A DNA stretch of 37,905 nt, from NCBI GenBank assembly GCA_025201805.1, contig MU619331.1:32553-70457 (forward strand), in the 5' to 3' direction. The position numbers were made by a program, and so were the translations under genes. Below the pieces are notes generated by a model that saw only the letters and a list, made by a program, of their open reading frames with translations, did no database searches and had not been told where the DNA came from. Source of the stretch: Parasitella parasitica. Taxonomy: Eukaryota > Mucoromycota > Mucoromycetes > Mucorales > Mucoraceae. Shown one piece after another: positions 13,124 to 24,493 of this stretch. How positions within the stretch are numbered: the first letter of the stretch is position 1; each line of letters begins with the position of its first letter.

Positions 13124-13327
13124 TTATTGCTCAATCACATTCTCCTGAATGGATAAAATACGGATTGCTTATTTGCCGATGGCCGTATTAAGGCTTCCAT
13201 TTAGATTCTCAAGGGTAAAATTGGCTGCTTCGAATTAATCATCAGATACAAGATGTTTGCCACCTATTTTTGGTGAAAAATGCTTCAGATAGTTAGTACG
13301 AGCTCTGGGATACCATTTATCGTGGTT
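13124..13327 (-). pseudogene. C-terminal fragment of an unidentified protein
   Basis: One minus-strand frame reads protein-like from a splice-acceptor-like CTTAG (exon from 13327) to a TAA at 13124-13126: NHDKWYPRARTNYLKH, then GGKHLVSDD, stop, FEAANFTLENLNGSLNTAIG, stop, AIRILSIQENVIEQ. Two in-frame TAA codons (13235-13237 and 13169-13171) interrupt it. Both would be removed by a single TAA to CAA change. No upstream exon was found. I do not recognise the family. It ends 43 bases upstream of the OYE pseudogene start and decays in the same style. Confidence 0.45.
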
Positions 13328-13621
13328 CTAAGTGTTTAGAAAGGTCAGAGAGGATGTAATTTCTAACAAAATTGCGTTAAAAAATTAATTTGTGATTATA
13401 AAGTGTGATATTTACAGAAAATGAGATTATCAATGAAATGCCATAGATGTAATGCCATTTATTTCACTAATGTGGCCATGCAACAGATTCTTTATTATTG
13501 CCAATTATAGCAGAATTGAGTCCGGTTCGGAGTAGCTTGATCATTGTCAATGAAGGGCAACAAAGACATCCAGAGCAATTGTGTGGCAAACCTAATTCTT
13601 CCTCTTTAAAATTAACACATC

Positions 13622-14368
13622 ATGGGTGCGTACCATCAATATAAAGTAATGGATGGTTGAATTTAATAGCAATAGAGATGGATATGCACAATTAGATAGT
13701 AGATGGATGACTCGATTTTCTTTTATTTCTGATCGACAATAAATGACATTTGATGGATACGCGCAATCAGTTTGAGCGACCAAGATATTTCAACAATGTA
13801 TACACACGTACACATATACACGTATACGCCCTCTCTCTCTCTTTCTCTCGCTCGCTTTACATGGTTTATTGCTATTGAATTCAGCCAGCATTTGTCTGTT
13901 GTGAAAACCATTGACTTATCGTAATAATATTTAGGTAAGGGACAACCTAGAGGTTTGAATGCTGCTCGTAAGCTTCGTATTCACCGTCGTGACCAACGCT
14001 GGGCCGATAAGGCCTACAAAAAGAGAGCTCTTGGTACCGCTTTCCGCTCTTCTCCCTTTGGCGGTTCTTCTCACGCCAAGGGTATTGTCCTTGAAAAGAT
14101 TGGTGTTGAAGCCAAGCAGCCTAACTCTGCTATTCGTAAGTGTGTCCGTGTCCAACTCATTAAGAACGGTAAGAGGGTCACTGCTTTCGTCCCCAATGAT
14201 GGTTGTTTGAATTATGTTGATGAAAATGACGAAGTTTTGATTGCTGGTTTCGGTCGCAAGGGCCGTGCTATTGGTGATATTCCTGGTGTCCGCTTTAAGG
14301 TCGTCAAGGTCGCTGGCGTTGCCCTCATTGCTTTGTACAAGGAAAAGAAGGAGAAGCCCAGATCTTGA
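13622..14368 (+). CDS. RPS23: 40S ribosomal protein S23 (uS12)
   Basis: Decoding-centre protein of the small ribosomal subunit. The main exon 13935-14368 encodes everything from Lys3. The start comes from a four-base exon ATGG at 13622-13625, joined over a 309-nt GT-AG intron (13626-13934) to GT AAG GGA, giving [10 protein letters not shown]. Total 145 aa, the same as yeast Rps23. The conserved KQPNSAIRK loop is intact, with Pro64, the residue hydroxylated in yeast, as is the C-terminus KEKKEKPRS. The first intron is several times longer than others in the window, typical of fungal ribosomal protein genes. It contains a CT repeat and TGGATG-like repeats. I looked for C/D box snoRNA signatures in it and saw none convincing. 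Confidence 0.95.
13829..13855 (+). repeat. CT microsatellite in the RPS23 intron
   Basis: An imperfect CT dinucleotide run interrupted by TTT and CG lies inside the first RPS23 intron, about 80 bases before the acceptor. Confidence 0.8.
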
Positions 14369-14983
14369 ATTATTCTTTTGTTTCATCTTTATTTCATTTG
14401 CTTTTTATATAACTATTAAAAATTAAACATCTCTATGTAAATCAGATTTATGCAAATTTAATTTCTCGAACTTGACGATTTTCACTGACTTGTGAAGATA
14501 TTTTGTCGTTTATTTTGTTCAAAGGTGTATGAGAAATAACACAGTACCCAAAAAACTCAAACAGTATTGTCTGCGATATACAGAGCTGCTATTGTATACA
14601 ATTAAATGCTGGAACTAGATTGACAAATGCTGATCAACACTGTACGTTCATTGCCTTCTATTTATGATGCTGGCTCCCAACAAAAAATTTGAATTTGGCT
14701 ACTTGACAATTTCAGCTAAGCATACCGCACAATACATTTTTCAAGCGCAATTACTACTTTTCAGTGCATAACATTAGAAATAATACACTACCTCAGATGC
14801 CTTTGTTCTTTTAGCAAGCATATATGTAGACAAATATTTAAAAACATTTTAAGGAAGCATGCTGCGTGTTACAACGATGATACCATCTCGTGTTTCACAT
14901 GTCAAAATCTACATTTCTACAATCTCCGAGAACGACGTATTTTATTTTTATCATACCGGTACAGATGAAATCCGTATTATGAT
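14369..14983. other. Convergent intergenic region
   Basis: This holds the 3' flanks of RPS23 (plus) and the YOP1-like gene (minus), AT-rich. An open plus-strand frame at 14859-15062 is largely the antisense of the YOP1-like last exon and is not a gene. Confidence 0.45.
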
Positions 14984-15713
<730 letters not shown>

Positions 15714-15872
15714 GCTTTTATTATGATTTCGCAAAAACAAAGAAAGCAAAGAAAGTAAAGAAAGAAGAAAAGAAGAAAAGAAGGCAGAAAGTATGCTGAA
15801 ATATATATGAACATTTGTTGGAGTGACATGATGGTGCTCGTCATTTGAAAAGCCGAATTTTAGGTGTGTTAT

Positions 15873-17725
15873 TCAAATTACACTTGCTTCTGACATTGAC
15901 AGGTTATGATTTAATCGACTGGATAGTGTTTGTGATTCGACATTAGCATGCTCCAGTGTATAACGTAAGAATGGGCTTGTTTCCAGACCTTGCTGTTTTG
16001 ATTGCACATGCGTAAATGATGGATGGCTCATGATGTCTTTTACTGTCGGTCTCTCCTTTGCCTCTGTTGTCAATAACCACTCAATCATCTCGCTCATTTC
16101 CAGTGATAATTTTGACAATGCAGACTTCTGCTGGGAGAAATCGCCCAGTCTAAGCATCTCCCACGATTCCCCGGTTCCTGGTAACACAACGCCTGTTGCT
16201 AGTTCTAAAAGAATCAATCCCAAACTATAACAGAGATATGGTCAATTTGTGCTAGTAATTTGTGGCGTAAAGAAAAATAGGCGTACCTGAATATATCTGC
16301 TGGTTTATCAAAGTTTTCTCGCAGTAAATCAGGAGCCATGTATCGCCTATCTCCCTCTCCTTTTACCCATCGCATATCCACAGGTGTTTGGACTGATATG
16401 CCGAAGTCGCCAATCTTCAAGTTGCCTTTGTCATCAATCAAGATGTTGGATGGCTTTAAATCTAAATGTGCAATGTTTGCTGCGTGTATATCTTGTATTC
16501 CAAGCACGACTAGATAGAATATTTGCCAGACTACGCCTTCGATTATTTTTCTGTTTTTAAATTGGATATATTTGTCGAGACTATATGTTGATGTATATCA
16601 AAAAGCTGCTAAATTAATTCCATGCTCAAGTCAAATTTACCTTCCACTGGGACACAGTTCCAGTTGTATATATAAGTAGCCTCTTTCTTCCCATGAGTTG
16701 ATCATATTTACACAATATTTACTATCCTTTACTTTTCTCAAATGGTCTACTTCGATCAATTGCTGCCATCGATCATCCCATCCAGTAAAGCTGTTTTTGG
16801 ATTTTTTGACAGCATACAGTTGGTTGGTTGCCAAGCAACGAACTTTCCAGACTTGAGCAAACTCGCCCGAGCCCATACTACCCAATTTTTCAAATTTAGA
16901 GTCAAAGTACGATGTAAATGGCACTGCTGAGGTGTTTTCTGATGCTGGCAATGATCTGTCTTGTGGGCCATGGTGTTGGAAATAACTGTCTGTCAGAAAA
17001 TGAGGTTTATCTGTCTGCCACAATGGTCCGTGTTGATGTTGTCGCTGCAGAATACTCATTTTCACAGCTGAGGACAATACAAATTCTGGTTCGTCTGCAG
17101 GATTATGACTTGAGAAGAGCCGATCCACTTCATCGTCAAAACTCGTCGGCTGTGCACGCTGAAAATACGGTCTGCTGAGCGGTAGGGTTGTTTTATCTTC
17201 GGAATCTATTGCTCCTTCTTCATCTTCTTCTTCCTGGTTAAATAAAGATGAGGGTATCAAGTTGCATTTTCGTCGATCTTCCTCGTCCGGTAGGTTGCTA
17301 CTAGATACCAGCTCGCTGTAGAGAGACCTTCGGTAAAATTTCTGGTCAATGTCAATAGTATCATTAAAGTAATCGTCCTCGTCGTCTTCCTCGTCGTCTT
17401 CATCGATGTCCTCATCAATGCCAAGCAAATCATGGGCCATGCTTGACCCATGGTTGGTAGAATCTCTAGTTGGTGAGCGGTCGTATCCACTGCCCGGCTC
17501 CAATAATGATCCTATCCGATTTTCAAAAGTGGGAGTTTGTGCACCTATCGACGAGAGGTAATTATCGCCAACGGCCAAGTCAGACACTTGATCTTCTTGT
17601 GTCGAATTGTCAAATAGGGTATCCAGGCGACTTTTTTTTGCTGCTGCAGTTATAGAAGAGCTTGAGGGCGATAGTTCCCTTTTACTGTTCTGGGTATTTT
17701 TAAAATTTGACGTGGACGAGGCCAT
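15873..17725 (-). CDS. wee1: Wee1/Mik1-family protein kinase
   Basis: Cell-cycle inhibitor kinase that phosphorylates the N-terminal Tyr of Cdk1. Three exons: 17725-16641, 16580-16287 and 16224-15873, joined by 60- and 62-nt introns, both in phase 2, giving 576 aa (S. pombe Mik1 581, Wee1 877). The ATG at 17725 was chosen because the frame upstream of it is hydrophobic, UTR-like translation. The N-terminal 270 residues are low complexity, Ser-rich and acidic. Kinase landmarks: Gly loop from Gly282 (GSMGSGEFAQVWKV); Lys307 in AVKKSK; LYIQLELCPSGSLDKY; catalytic loop HLDLKPSN with Asp402 and Asn407; Asp420 in DFGIS. Wee1-family traits are the EGDRRYMAPDLL segment, KPADIFSLGLILLELA and the GESWEMLRLGD motif. 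DFGIS resembles the pombe DFGMA rather than the DLG of animal Wee1. Confidence 0.93.
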
Positions 17726-17971
17726 GTTTATCTTTTTAGATAGGAAAAGGAAACGGGAAAAAGAAAAAAGGAACATCAAAAAATTTTCCTGCCAATGTGT
17801 GAAATATAAAAGCATGGAAGGCCTTTCAATATTGTAATTTTGATTGGTGATGCAGATAGACCTTAACACAAGAGACGTTCGGTTGACAGCATTCAAACTT
17901 AACATTATGGTTGCAATAACGCTACATTTTACTCATGAATACACAATAAAGGGGGAGGGGATCTAAATTAT

Positions 17972-19812
17972 TTAATGCTTTGATTTCTTGTGCTTTTTAG
18001 TAGACTTTTTGCCTTCGTTTTTTGATGATTTATGCTTTTTGCTTGCTTTAACTTCTGCTTTAGCCAATTTACGTTGTTCTTTTTCAAGCTCCTTAGAAAC
18101 GGATTTCACATGTTTGGTCAACATCTTTTTCTTCTTCTTTTGGTTTTTTTCGAATACATTGTCGTCTCTCTCCTTCTTCTTCTGAGGACGGTAGGGTGCC
18201 AATGATTTCATACCAACGTATTTGTTTAATTCTGCATCTTCTGCCAATAAGATTTCTTCTGCCGTTAAACCATAGTCCTCAGGCTCGGTTCTAGCATATT
18301 TGAATCGAGTATATAAATCACCACCAATAACATCTTCATAATTAAGTGCATAGTACTCGTCCATAAGATCATTGAATTTTCTCTTTTTCGATTCTACTTC
18401 AGTGGCGGCTGATTTCTTGGTAGTGCCTTGCCCTTCATACTTGTCTCCACCTGGGAGGTAATCAGCATCCATTATATCCTCATCAGGTAGACCAGTTTCA
18501 ATGTCATCGTCCCAAACAGGCTTCTCGTTGAGACCGCCTTCTTGATCGTTATAGTAATCATCGTCAAACACATTGTCCATTTGAGCATCAAAGATAGAGG
18601 GGTCAAAATCGCCATCCAAATCGATATTTTCTAATCCAACAGCCTTGTTACCAGTAATAAGACGAATATCTTTGAGTTTATCATGGATCTCCTTCATCTT
18701 TTGGTTCTTTTTTTGCTTCAGCTCTTCCATCTTTTGTTGCTTGAGTGCTTCCTTGCGCGCCCTCTCATTAGCCCTTCTCTTTGCTCTTTTGCTTTCTTTT
18801 CTACGGACACTGCCTTCAACCTCACGGGAGTAAGTTTTAATAGTGGATGCACCCTCTTCTTCGAAACGGAAATTGTATTTACTCTCAAATCGATCAACAT
18901 CATCAAGATATTCCTCCTCTTTCTCTTTGTCGATTTCATCTAAAGTTTGTACTTTATCTCCCTTTTTATCGACCCAACCGCGATTTAGTACATAATCCAT
19001 CAAAAAAGCCTCTTCGCGATCGACATTGGGGTTTTGCTTAAAGTTGCTCCACTCTTCAAATGCCTTTGCAGAAGGTGCGTCGTCTTTCATATTTTCCAGC
19101 AAAAACTTGCGGTAAGCGTTCTCTTCCGCCTCGTTCTCTTCGCTTGATTTATTTTTCTTGGTCAAAAACCCATCATCATCCTCATCTGCGTCGTCAGAAT
19201 CAGCAGCATTTTTGAAGGCGTTGCGCAAATCCTCTTGTTCTTGTTGATGGGTTTTAGTTTTCACAGATTCATCCTGTTCATTGACAAAGCCACCATGCTT
19301 TAACAAGATATCACGCTCGTAATCTTTGAGCTTAATAACAGGTTCCTTAGTCTTGCTGCTTTTCTTTTCGGGTTTGTTGGTATCTATATGCTTGAAGAAA
19401 TTGGTTGAACTTTCGTATACACGAGGATCTTTGGCTTGGATAGCGGCAATTGTCTTGAAGATTTGTGAATCAACAGCAGGTGTCAACAAGTTGGCATCAT
19501 CGTCTTCTTCTTCATCAGAATCATAAGACGAACTTTCATCCTCTGTATCACTTCCAGCTGCAAGCCTTTCAGCAGCTACTTCAGCTTCAATTTCTGCGAA
19601 AACATACATTTATTAAAACCAAATTTTGACAAATAGTGTTCTGATTCGCATTTACCTGCAATTGCCTGATTTACTGTTTCATTAGAAATTTATAGCGTTA
19701 GTCCCCTCAAGACGATCAACATTAATACAAACTTACATAGTTCAGGGCGCTTGTATTCTGAAGAAGGGCTGGTTCTTTCTCTGATTTGAACTTTGAATTC
19801 GTTGGTAGCCAT
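17972..19812 (-). CDS. KRI1: KRI1-family ribosome biogenesis factor
   Basis: Nucleolar protein needed for 40S maturation in yeast, partner of Krr1 and snR30 particles. Three exons: 19812-19737 (76 nt), a microexon 19673-19656 (18 nt) and 19593-17972, with introns of 63 and 62 nt, giving 571 aa (yeast 591). The junctions restore a continuous N-terminus: YKRPELLNQAIAEIEAEVAA. Visible features: acidic Ser/Asp/Glu runs near the N-terminus; a Lys/Arg/Glu coiled-coil-like middle (RRKESKRAKRRANERAR); the C-terminal family block LYTRFKYARTEPEDYGLTAE, then EILLAEDAELNKYVGMKSLA; and a Lys-rich tail serving as a likely nucleolar signal. Its start is 256 bases from the stop of the next minus-strand gene upstream. 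Confidence 0.92.
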
Positions 19813-20067
19813 GTTGAGTTGAAGAGAAAAAATATTTTCTCTGGCAATGTTAGGTTAACCAACTAACTGTTACCGGTTTTTGATGGGTGGGACCGTCCAA
19901 TTCTTTTTGCTTCCAGCTACCATAACGATGTTTACCATGGTTGATCTGCCAACTTTTGGATTCGTCTCAATTCCTATATTTTAAAGCAAAATTTGTGGAT
20001 TACTCTTTTGCTACATGGTTTTTTTTTAGAAAGATTTCGAATAGGATACACATAATTTGTTGAAATT

Positions 20068-20567
20068 TCATTTATGACAATAACCGCCATTCTCCGGGCA
20101 CATACCAGACTTGCAGCATTTGCCAGGTTTACAGCAGTTTTGACCTTCTTTGCAAACAGAATTATCTGTAAGACAACTTGTACCAGTCGATAGTGACCCG
20201 CAGGACCATCACATTGAGTACTATTTGTGAAATCTTCTCTTAATTTCTTGCATCTAGCTTTGCTGTAGATACCGCCATAGCAATATAATGGAAAGCAACT
20301 AACACTTATTCCATCTGACTCTGGACATGTAGAGACATTTTCAACAGCAGTACGTCTTTTATACTCAAAGCATCCTTGCGGATGACATGACCCTGGATGC
20401 TCCTTACAAACTCGTAAACTTGGGCAGTCTTTTTTTACTTCGCAGGAAATACAATCAGTAGAACAAAACGTAGTGAATGTATTTAGATAAACAGAGAAAG
20501 CTAACATATAGGCTTTTGCAAGCATTTCAAGAAATAATAATAGAAGTTCTGAAGGACAGGAAATCAT
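20068..20567 (-). pseudogene. Secreted cysteine-rich protein gene with one frameshift
   Basis: Frame one runs from ATG 20567 with a hydrophobic N-terminus (signal-peptide-like, about residues 7-33), then a Cys-rich body (CSTDCISCEVKKDCPSLRVC, HPGSCHPQGCFEY) and an NST sequon shortly before QCDG. At about 20204-20207 the Cys pattern moves to the next frame, which continues SCGSLSTGTSC, VCKEGQNCCKPGKCCKSGMC to a TGA at 20068-20070. The original frame also stays open but loses its cysteines, giving a 197-residue product. Correct reading would need a one-base change. A 41-base intron starting GTCCTG could also restore phase, but the donor is poor and it would remove Cys-rich coding sequence. The domain family is not recognised. 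It may be a recent pseudogene or a base-calling error. Confidence 0.6.
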
Positions 20568-22610
20568 TGTATTTATAAGAAAATTGTAACTATGAATAAT
20601 GCGGTGCAGTGATCTTCAAATTATCGTTCCAAAGCAATAATATGCGCGCTCGCTACCTGTTTTCAGACACAATTATGTGTAGTGTTATTTATACTGAGGC
20701 ATCATAATAACAATTGAAATTGACAATACAGTTTACATAATTATACGAATCACTTACCATTGCAGGGTTATCCTTTTTTTTTTAGAGGGTCAAACGATTA
20801 ATCCTGTTTGTGCCTTCAGAAAAGAGAGCCACATTATTCTCCTGTTGCTCTATAAAAACATCAGTTAGCTATCACAAGGCCAAACCATAAGATAGCTATT
20901 CCTGAATGTACTGTACGATAGAACTCAAGTTTAGGATTTTAAACATGCTCTTAAAAAGCTATTTAAACTTGAGCAACCACTATTGATATAAACACTCATT
21001 TGTGTCTCTCAAAATTGTAGTAGTATGCTTTAGTTGATCGCGTATGACGTCTTGATAGCGCCATCTTCGCAACATTACATTATCCATTCATGTCAAAAAT
21101 AGCAAGGATGTAACAATAGTGATTTATCAGAGTGAGAAATTATTCTAATAAAATGGTTGTGAATTAATCAGGTAAATATTTCGTTAATTACATGGAAAAG
21201 ATGATGGTTTATATACTAGTGAATTTAAGTGGGATAAGATATAAGTGTGATTTAGAGAATGGAACGATAGATTGTATCTATTGTCCATGAACATGTCATG
21301 TTGAGTTATAAATAGGGAACATCATCCATTGGGATTTGTTCCTGGATTGTGAGTTACTTGAGTTTGACTTTCGGTTGGGAAATTGACACATGAAACAGTA
21401 GTACATGGCTAAGAAGACTATACAAAATCTTTTTATGCTAGCTGTTATGTCAAAATAAGTCAATGAAAATGAATCTGCTTGAGATTTACACTATATTAGA
21501 AATACATCTTTTGGTAGTATTTTACAAACCAACATTATGTGCTAACGTCATAATTTACGACTGTAACAAAGGTTTAGTATTTAGAGCATGCGGTGGAGAT
21601 CCCCGATTTACCTACGCACATTGGCTTTAGCTCTTTGCTCTGAATACAAGCCTTATAGCATGTTATTGATATAGCATTTCCGGATATACCTATTCTTCTA
21701 TTTTACATAAAAGAGAAGATTGGGTACGATGTCTCCCCGACATCCCTCGATCTGACCTTGATGTAATCTTTGAATAAGCCTAGAAGCTTACAAGAGGTTC
21801 AATTACAACCTGTAGCTTATTCCTTATTTGTAAAAGAATTACTAACAATTAATATCATGATCCTTACATTATAACTTTAGATATGATATAAGTTGCCTTT
21901 TTATGGACACAACATATCTGATTGGTTTTCTAAAGAAAAATTTAGTGTTAACAGCATAAACCATCTCTCCCTACGACAACTTTATTGTTTCTGATCAAGA
22001 ATAGCCTTTATACAGATGATCCAAGCAATTAAAATTAAATAATGCCGCGGGATAGATTCTCACGCACATTGTCATATTCGACCAAGCGATAGGTTATATT
22101 CTATTATATAATTATTACAAATACTGTTCAACATTATCGTACAAGATAACATCGTTAGTTAACATTTATGCTTGTATTTGAATATATAAAAAATGTGTCA
22201 TAACTGTAAATTGACGAGGTATTTCTCTGCAACATTTACAACAAAATTTAACTCAATGATGAAGGACTGATGAGAGCTTTTATTATGTAGATCCAGTTGG
22301 AACTTGTGTTCTCCTTAACAAATCACTTGTGAATAAACTGTGGAATAAACCGATGAAGCCGAAAAAATAAAAAGAAGCTTCAGCAATAGTAAAAGAAAAA
22401 GAAACAGTGCATAGTTATTTGGCTTATGCTACATCTTGTTTTGATTTCTCTCAAGCTGCGCAATTACGCAGGAAATTATTTTGTACACCTTAATTTAACT
22501 ATCACACGAATTGATATTAAAAATCTCCCCACCACCACCCCTTCTCTTTGTTTTTATTTTACTTCCTTTTTCTTTACCCTCTTGTGTATTATAATATAAA
22601 AATAAATAAA
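20568..22610. other. Intergenic, AT-rich, with one LTR copy
   Basis: No protein-coding or RNA gene is recognised apart from the LTR-like repeat at 21120-21397. The 5' part is the promoter of the Cys-rich gene. The last 50 bases before 22611 are a TATA-rich leader. Confidence 0.45.
21120..21397 (+). mobile_element. Solo LTR, family A, copy 1
   Basis: This segment matches 35230-36194 in the same orientation once the nested element there is removed. Shared landmarks include TGATTTATCAG at the left end, ATGATGGTTTATATACTAGT, TTTAGAGAATGGAACGATAG, ATTGTCCATGAACATGTCAT and CGGTTGGGAAATT near the right end. The left edge TG is shared. The right edge is uncertain: ending at CA 21397 fits the TG...CA rule, but an exact target duplication is not seen (ATAGT on the left against GTAGT on the right). 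A TATAAATAG sits in the second half. No internal domain or second LTR lies nearby. Confidence 0.6.
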
Positions 22611-23789
22611 ATGAAACGACGATTTCCGCCTTGTATATTGATATTCTGCTTTTTACTATTAAATTGTATAAAAGGACAGCTACTACTAAATCCCTCCAAA
22701 ACAACAATGAAAAACGGCCTGATAGCTCGAGACAATGATCATAATAACGACGATGATAAACTTAGCAATGGACAAAACAAGGACGGTGATAACGATAGAG
22801 ATAGAGATAAAAAAAATAATCAGGAACAAGTTACAACAGAAGTCAACATTATCTACACTACTATTGTCTACACATCAGCTCCAACAGCTGTATCTTCAGC
22901 TGCAACATCTTCACCTTTACCAAGCATGTACAACGTGTCTAATACAGGATCTGCTCACCAAGAACAACAGCCACAGCAGAAATCACCATCTTCCTCGTCA
23001 AATTTAGACGATCCGAATAAAAAAGAAGATCTGGCAGAGAGCCTCAAAGATGATCAGCAAGCATTGAAGCGAATGATTATGATATTATCCCTTGTGGGCG
23101 GATTAGGTGCGATTGCTGTAGTTGCAACTATAGTAATATTCACGAGGATGAGAGTAAAAAATAGAAAACAGCGAGAAATTGACCAAGAAGGACACGAAGG
23201 CTCGACATTTGAATTAAGTGCTGATGTAGATCGACGTTCGTCCAACTCGAATACGAGTGAATCAGATAATAATGACAGAAGGAGCGGTGGAGGGGCACAG
23301 GGCTCATTATTAGGTTCAAATTCACCAAGTGTGTCTATATCTTCAACTGCATCATTGGCGAATGGTAGGACATTAACTGAACCATCAGCGCCACCGGCGC
23401 TCCTGATGATTGACGGATTGGAACCCTTGCATAGAAATCGACGCAATATTATATCCATGAGCTCGCAGACTACAGCTCCTTCGCCATCAGCACCTACAGC
23501 CAAGGAATTAGACGCTATGGAAGAAGATGAAAATAACGGAGCAACTTCATCCACGTCGTATAACCAGCATATACTTCACCACGGCCATCATCATCATCAA
23601 CAACAAATAAATAGCTGTTCAAGATGCACACCCATGATGATGGCACCTGAATTACCGCCGCCGGCCTATACACCGAGTGCACCACCACATTACGCTCTAC
23701 CAATAGAAGCGACTGTGATAGAAACATCCCCCTCTTCTTCGTCAAGTATGTCACCATTACCTTCAAGGAGACATTCGTTGGGAGGTTAG
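22611..23789 (+). CDS. Type I single-pass membrane protein with PPxY tail, function unknown
   Basis: 392 aa, intronless. The ATG at 22611 was chosen over upstream in-frame codons because it opens a classic signal peptide (basic MKRR, hydrophobic CILIFCFLLLN, cleavage near KGQ). The ectodomain (about 25-150) is low complexity, Asn/Asp-rich then Ser/Thr-rich with one possible N-glycosylation site. A membrane helix spans about 155-180 (MIMILSLVGGLGAIAVV), followed by the basic stop-transfer RMRVKNRKQR. The cytosolic tail is long and disordered with Ser runs, a His run, a CSRC pair, and PPPAYTPSAPP containing PPAY at 350-353, a WW-domain ligand of the kind used by Rsp5 ubiquitin ligase and its adaptors. 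The architecture resembles fungal cell-wall stress sensors or Rsp5-adaptor proteins, but no family was recognised. Confidence 0.82.
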   Translation: MKRRFPPCILIFCFLLLNCIKGQLLLNPSKTTMKNGLIARDNDHNNDDDKLSNGQNKDGDNDRDRDKKNNQEQVTTEVNIIYTTIVYTSAPTAVSSAATSSPLPSMYNVSNTGSAHQEQQPQQKSPSSSSNLDDPNKKEDLAESLKDDQQALKRMIMILSLVGGLGAIAVVATIVIFTRMRVKNRKQREIDQEGHEGSTFELSADVDRRSSNSNTSESDNNDRRSGGGAQGSLLGSNSPSVSISSTASLANGRTLTEPSAPPALLMIDGLEPLHRNRRNIISMSSQTTAPSPSAPTAKELDAMEEDENNGATSSTSYNQHILHHGHHHHQQQINSCSRCTPMMMAPELPPPAYTPSAPPHYALPIEATVIETSPSSSSSMSPLPSRRHSLGG

Positions 23790-24070
23790 ACTGCTGGCAC
23801 AGAAATATCAGGGGAGAGGATACTGATATTCCCTTTTCCTGTTCCCTGTTGCTGTAAAATTCATTATACATGACATATACCCAACTACTATTTAATAAAT
23901 GTACAGCAAACATGCCGCTGTAGGCTCATTATACAACTCGCCATGTTCGTTTTAATATCATCTACACAGTGTTGCCTCCATAGGATTGCCAATCGTCAAA
24001 TGTTGCCATGCATGTATCTCCTTACAAAGCATCTCCTGACTGTCTACAAATCATCTCCTTTTCGTAAACT

Positions 24071-24078
24071 TATATAAA
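24071..24078 (+). promoter_or_regulatory. TATA box of the secreted peptide gene
   Basis: TATATAAA lies 83 bases before the ATG at 24154, followed by a CT-rich leader. This is a strong, well-placed core promoter suggesting a TATA-regulated gene. Confidence 0.55.
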
Positions 24079-24153
24079 GCGTTCAAGAACCTTCAATCTC
24101 TCGGTTTCGACACTTTCTCATCCTTTCTTTGTCTTGCTACTTTGTTTTGAAAA

Positions 24154-24423
24154 ATGTTTAAACTCGTCTTGGTGGTCGCTCTGTTCTCTGTCATCATCAC
24201 ATTAGGCCAAGCTGGTAGTTATCATCGAAGCGCAGTTCTCAAAAGAGAAGAAGAATTCTGTGACATTTCTTGTCCAGACCAAACTTGTATAAATAGCTGC
24301 TATCGTAGCTTGGAAGCACACAGATTGAGTGTAGACAACATTCCTTCGCGCAACGTCTCTGCTGTATGCCACGACGGTTACTGTTTTTGTGGTTTCGAGG
24401 CTTGTCTTGATGGTCAGTGCTAA
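24154..24423 (+). CDS. Small secreted cysteine-rich peptide, CS-alpha-beta-like
   Basis: 89 aa, intronless. N-terminal signal peptide (FKLVLVVALFSVIITLGQA, cleavage about residue 20-21), a short propeptide-like spacer ending in the dibasic LKR (possible Kex2 site), then a mature region of about 58 residues with nine cysteines. The spacing includes a CxxxC (CINSC) and a later CxC (CFC), the two hallmarks of the cysteine-stabilised alpha-beta (defensin-like) fold. An NVS sequon lies between them. The odd cysteine number leaves one unpaired or used for dimerisation. It could be an antimicrobial peptide, a secreted effector or a structural wall peptide; the sequence does not decide. Poly(A)-like AATAAA is near 24459. 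Confidence 0.78.
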   Translation: MFKLVLVVALFSVIITLGQAGSYHRSAVLKREEEFCDISCPDQTCINSCYRSLEAHRLSVDNIPSRNVSAVCHDGYCFCGFEACLDGQC

Positions 24424-24493
24424 GACTGGTGACTGTAATAATACACTATAAAATTAAATAAATTTTTGTTGCTTGATCAAACCACATTTGTTT

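Noticed and set aside
13626-13934. snoRNA in the RPS23 intron
   Set aside because: ATGATG-like and CTGA-like words occur but not as a paired C/D or H/ACA architecture with a supporting stem.
21661-21676. Possible minus-strand fragment of LTR C
   Set aside because: Only about 15 bases match the LTR C start and similarity does not extend, so chance in AT-rich DNA is likely.
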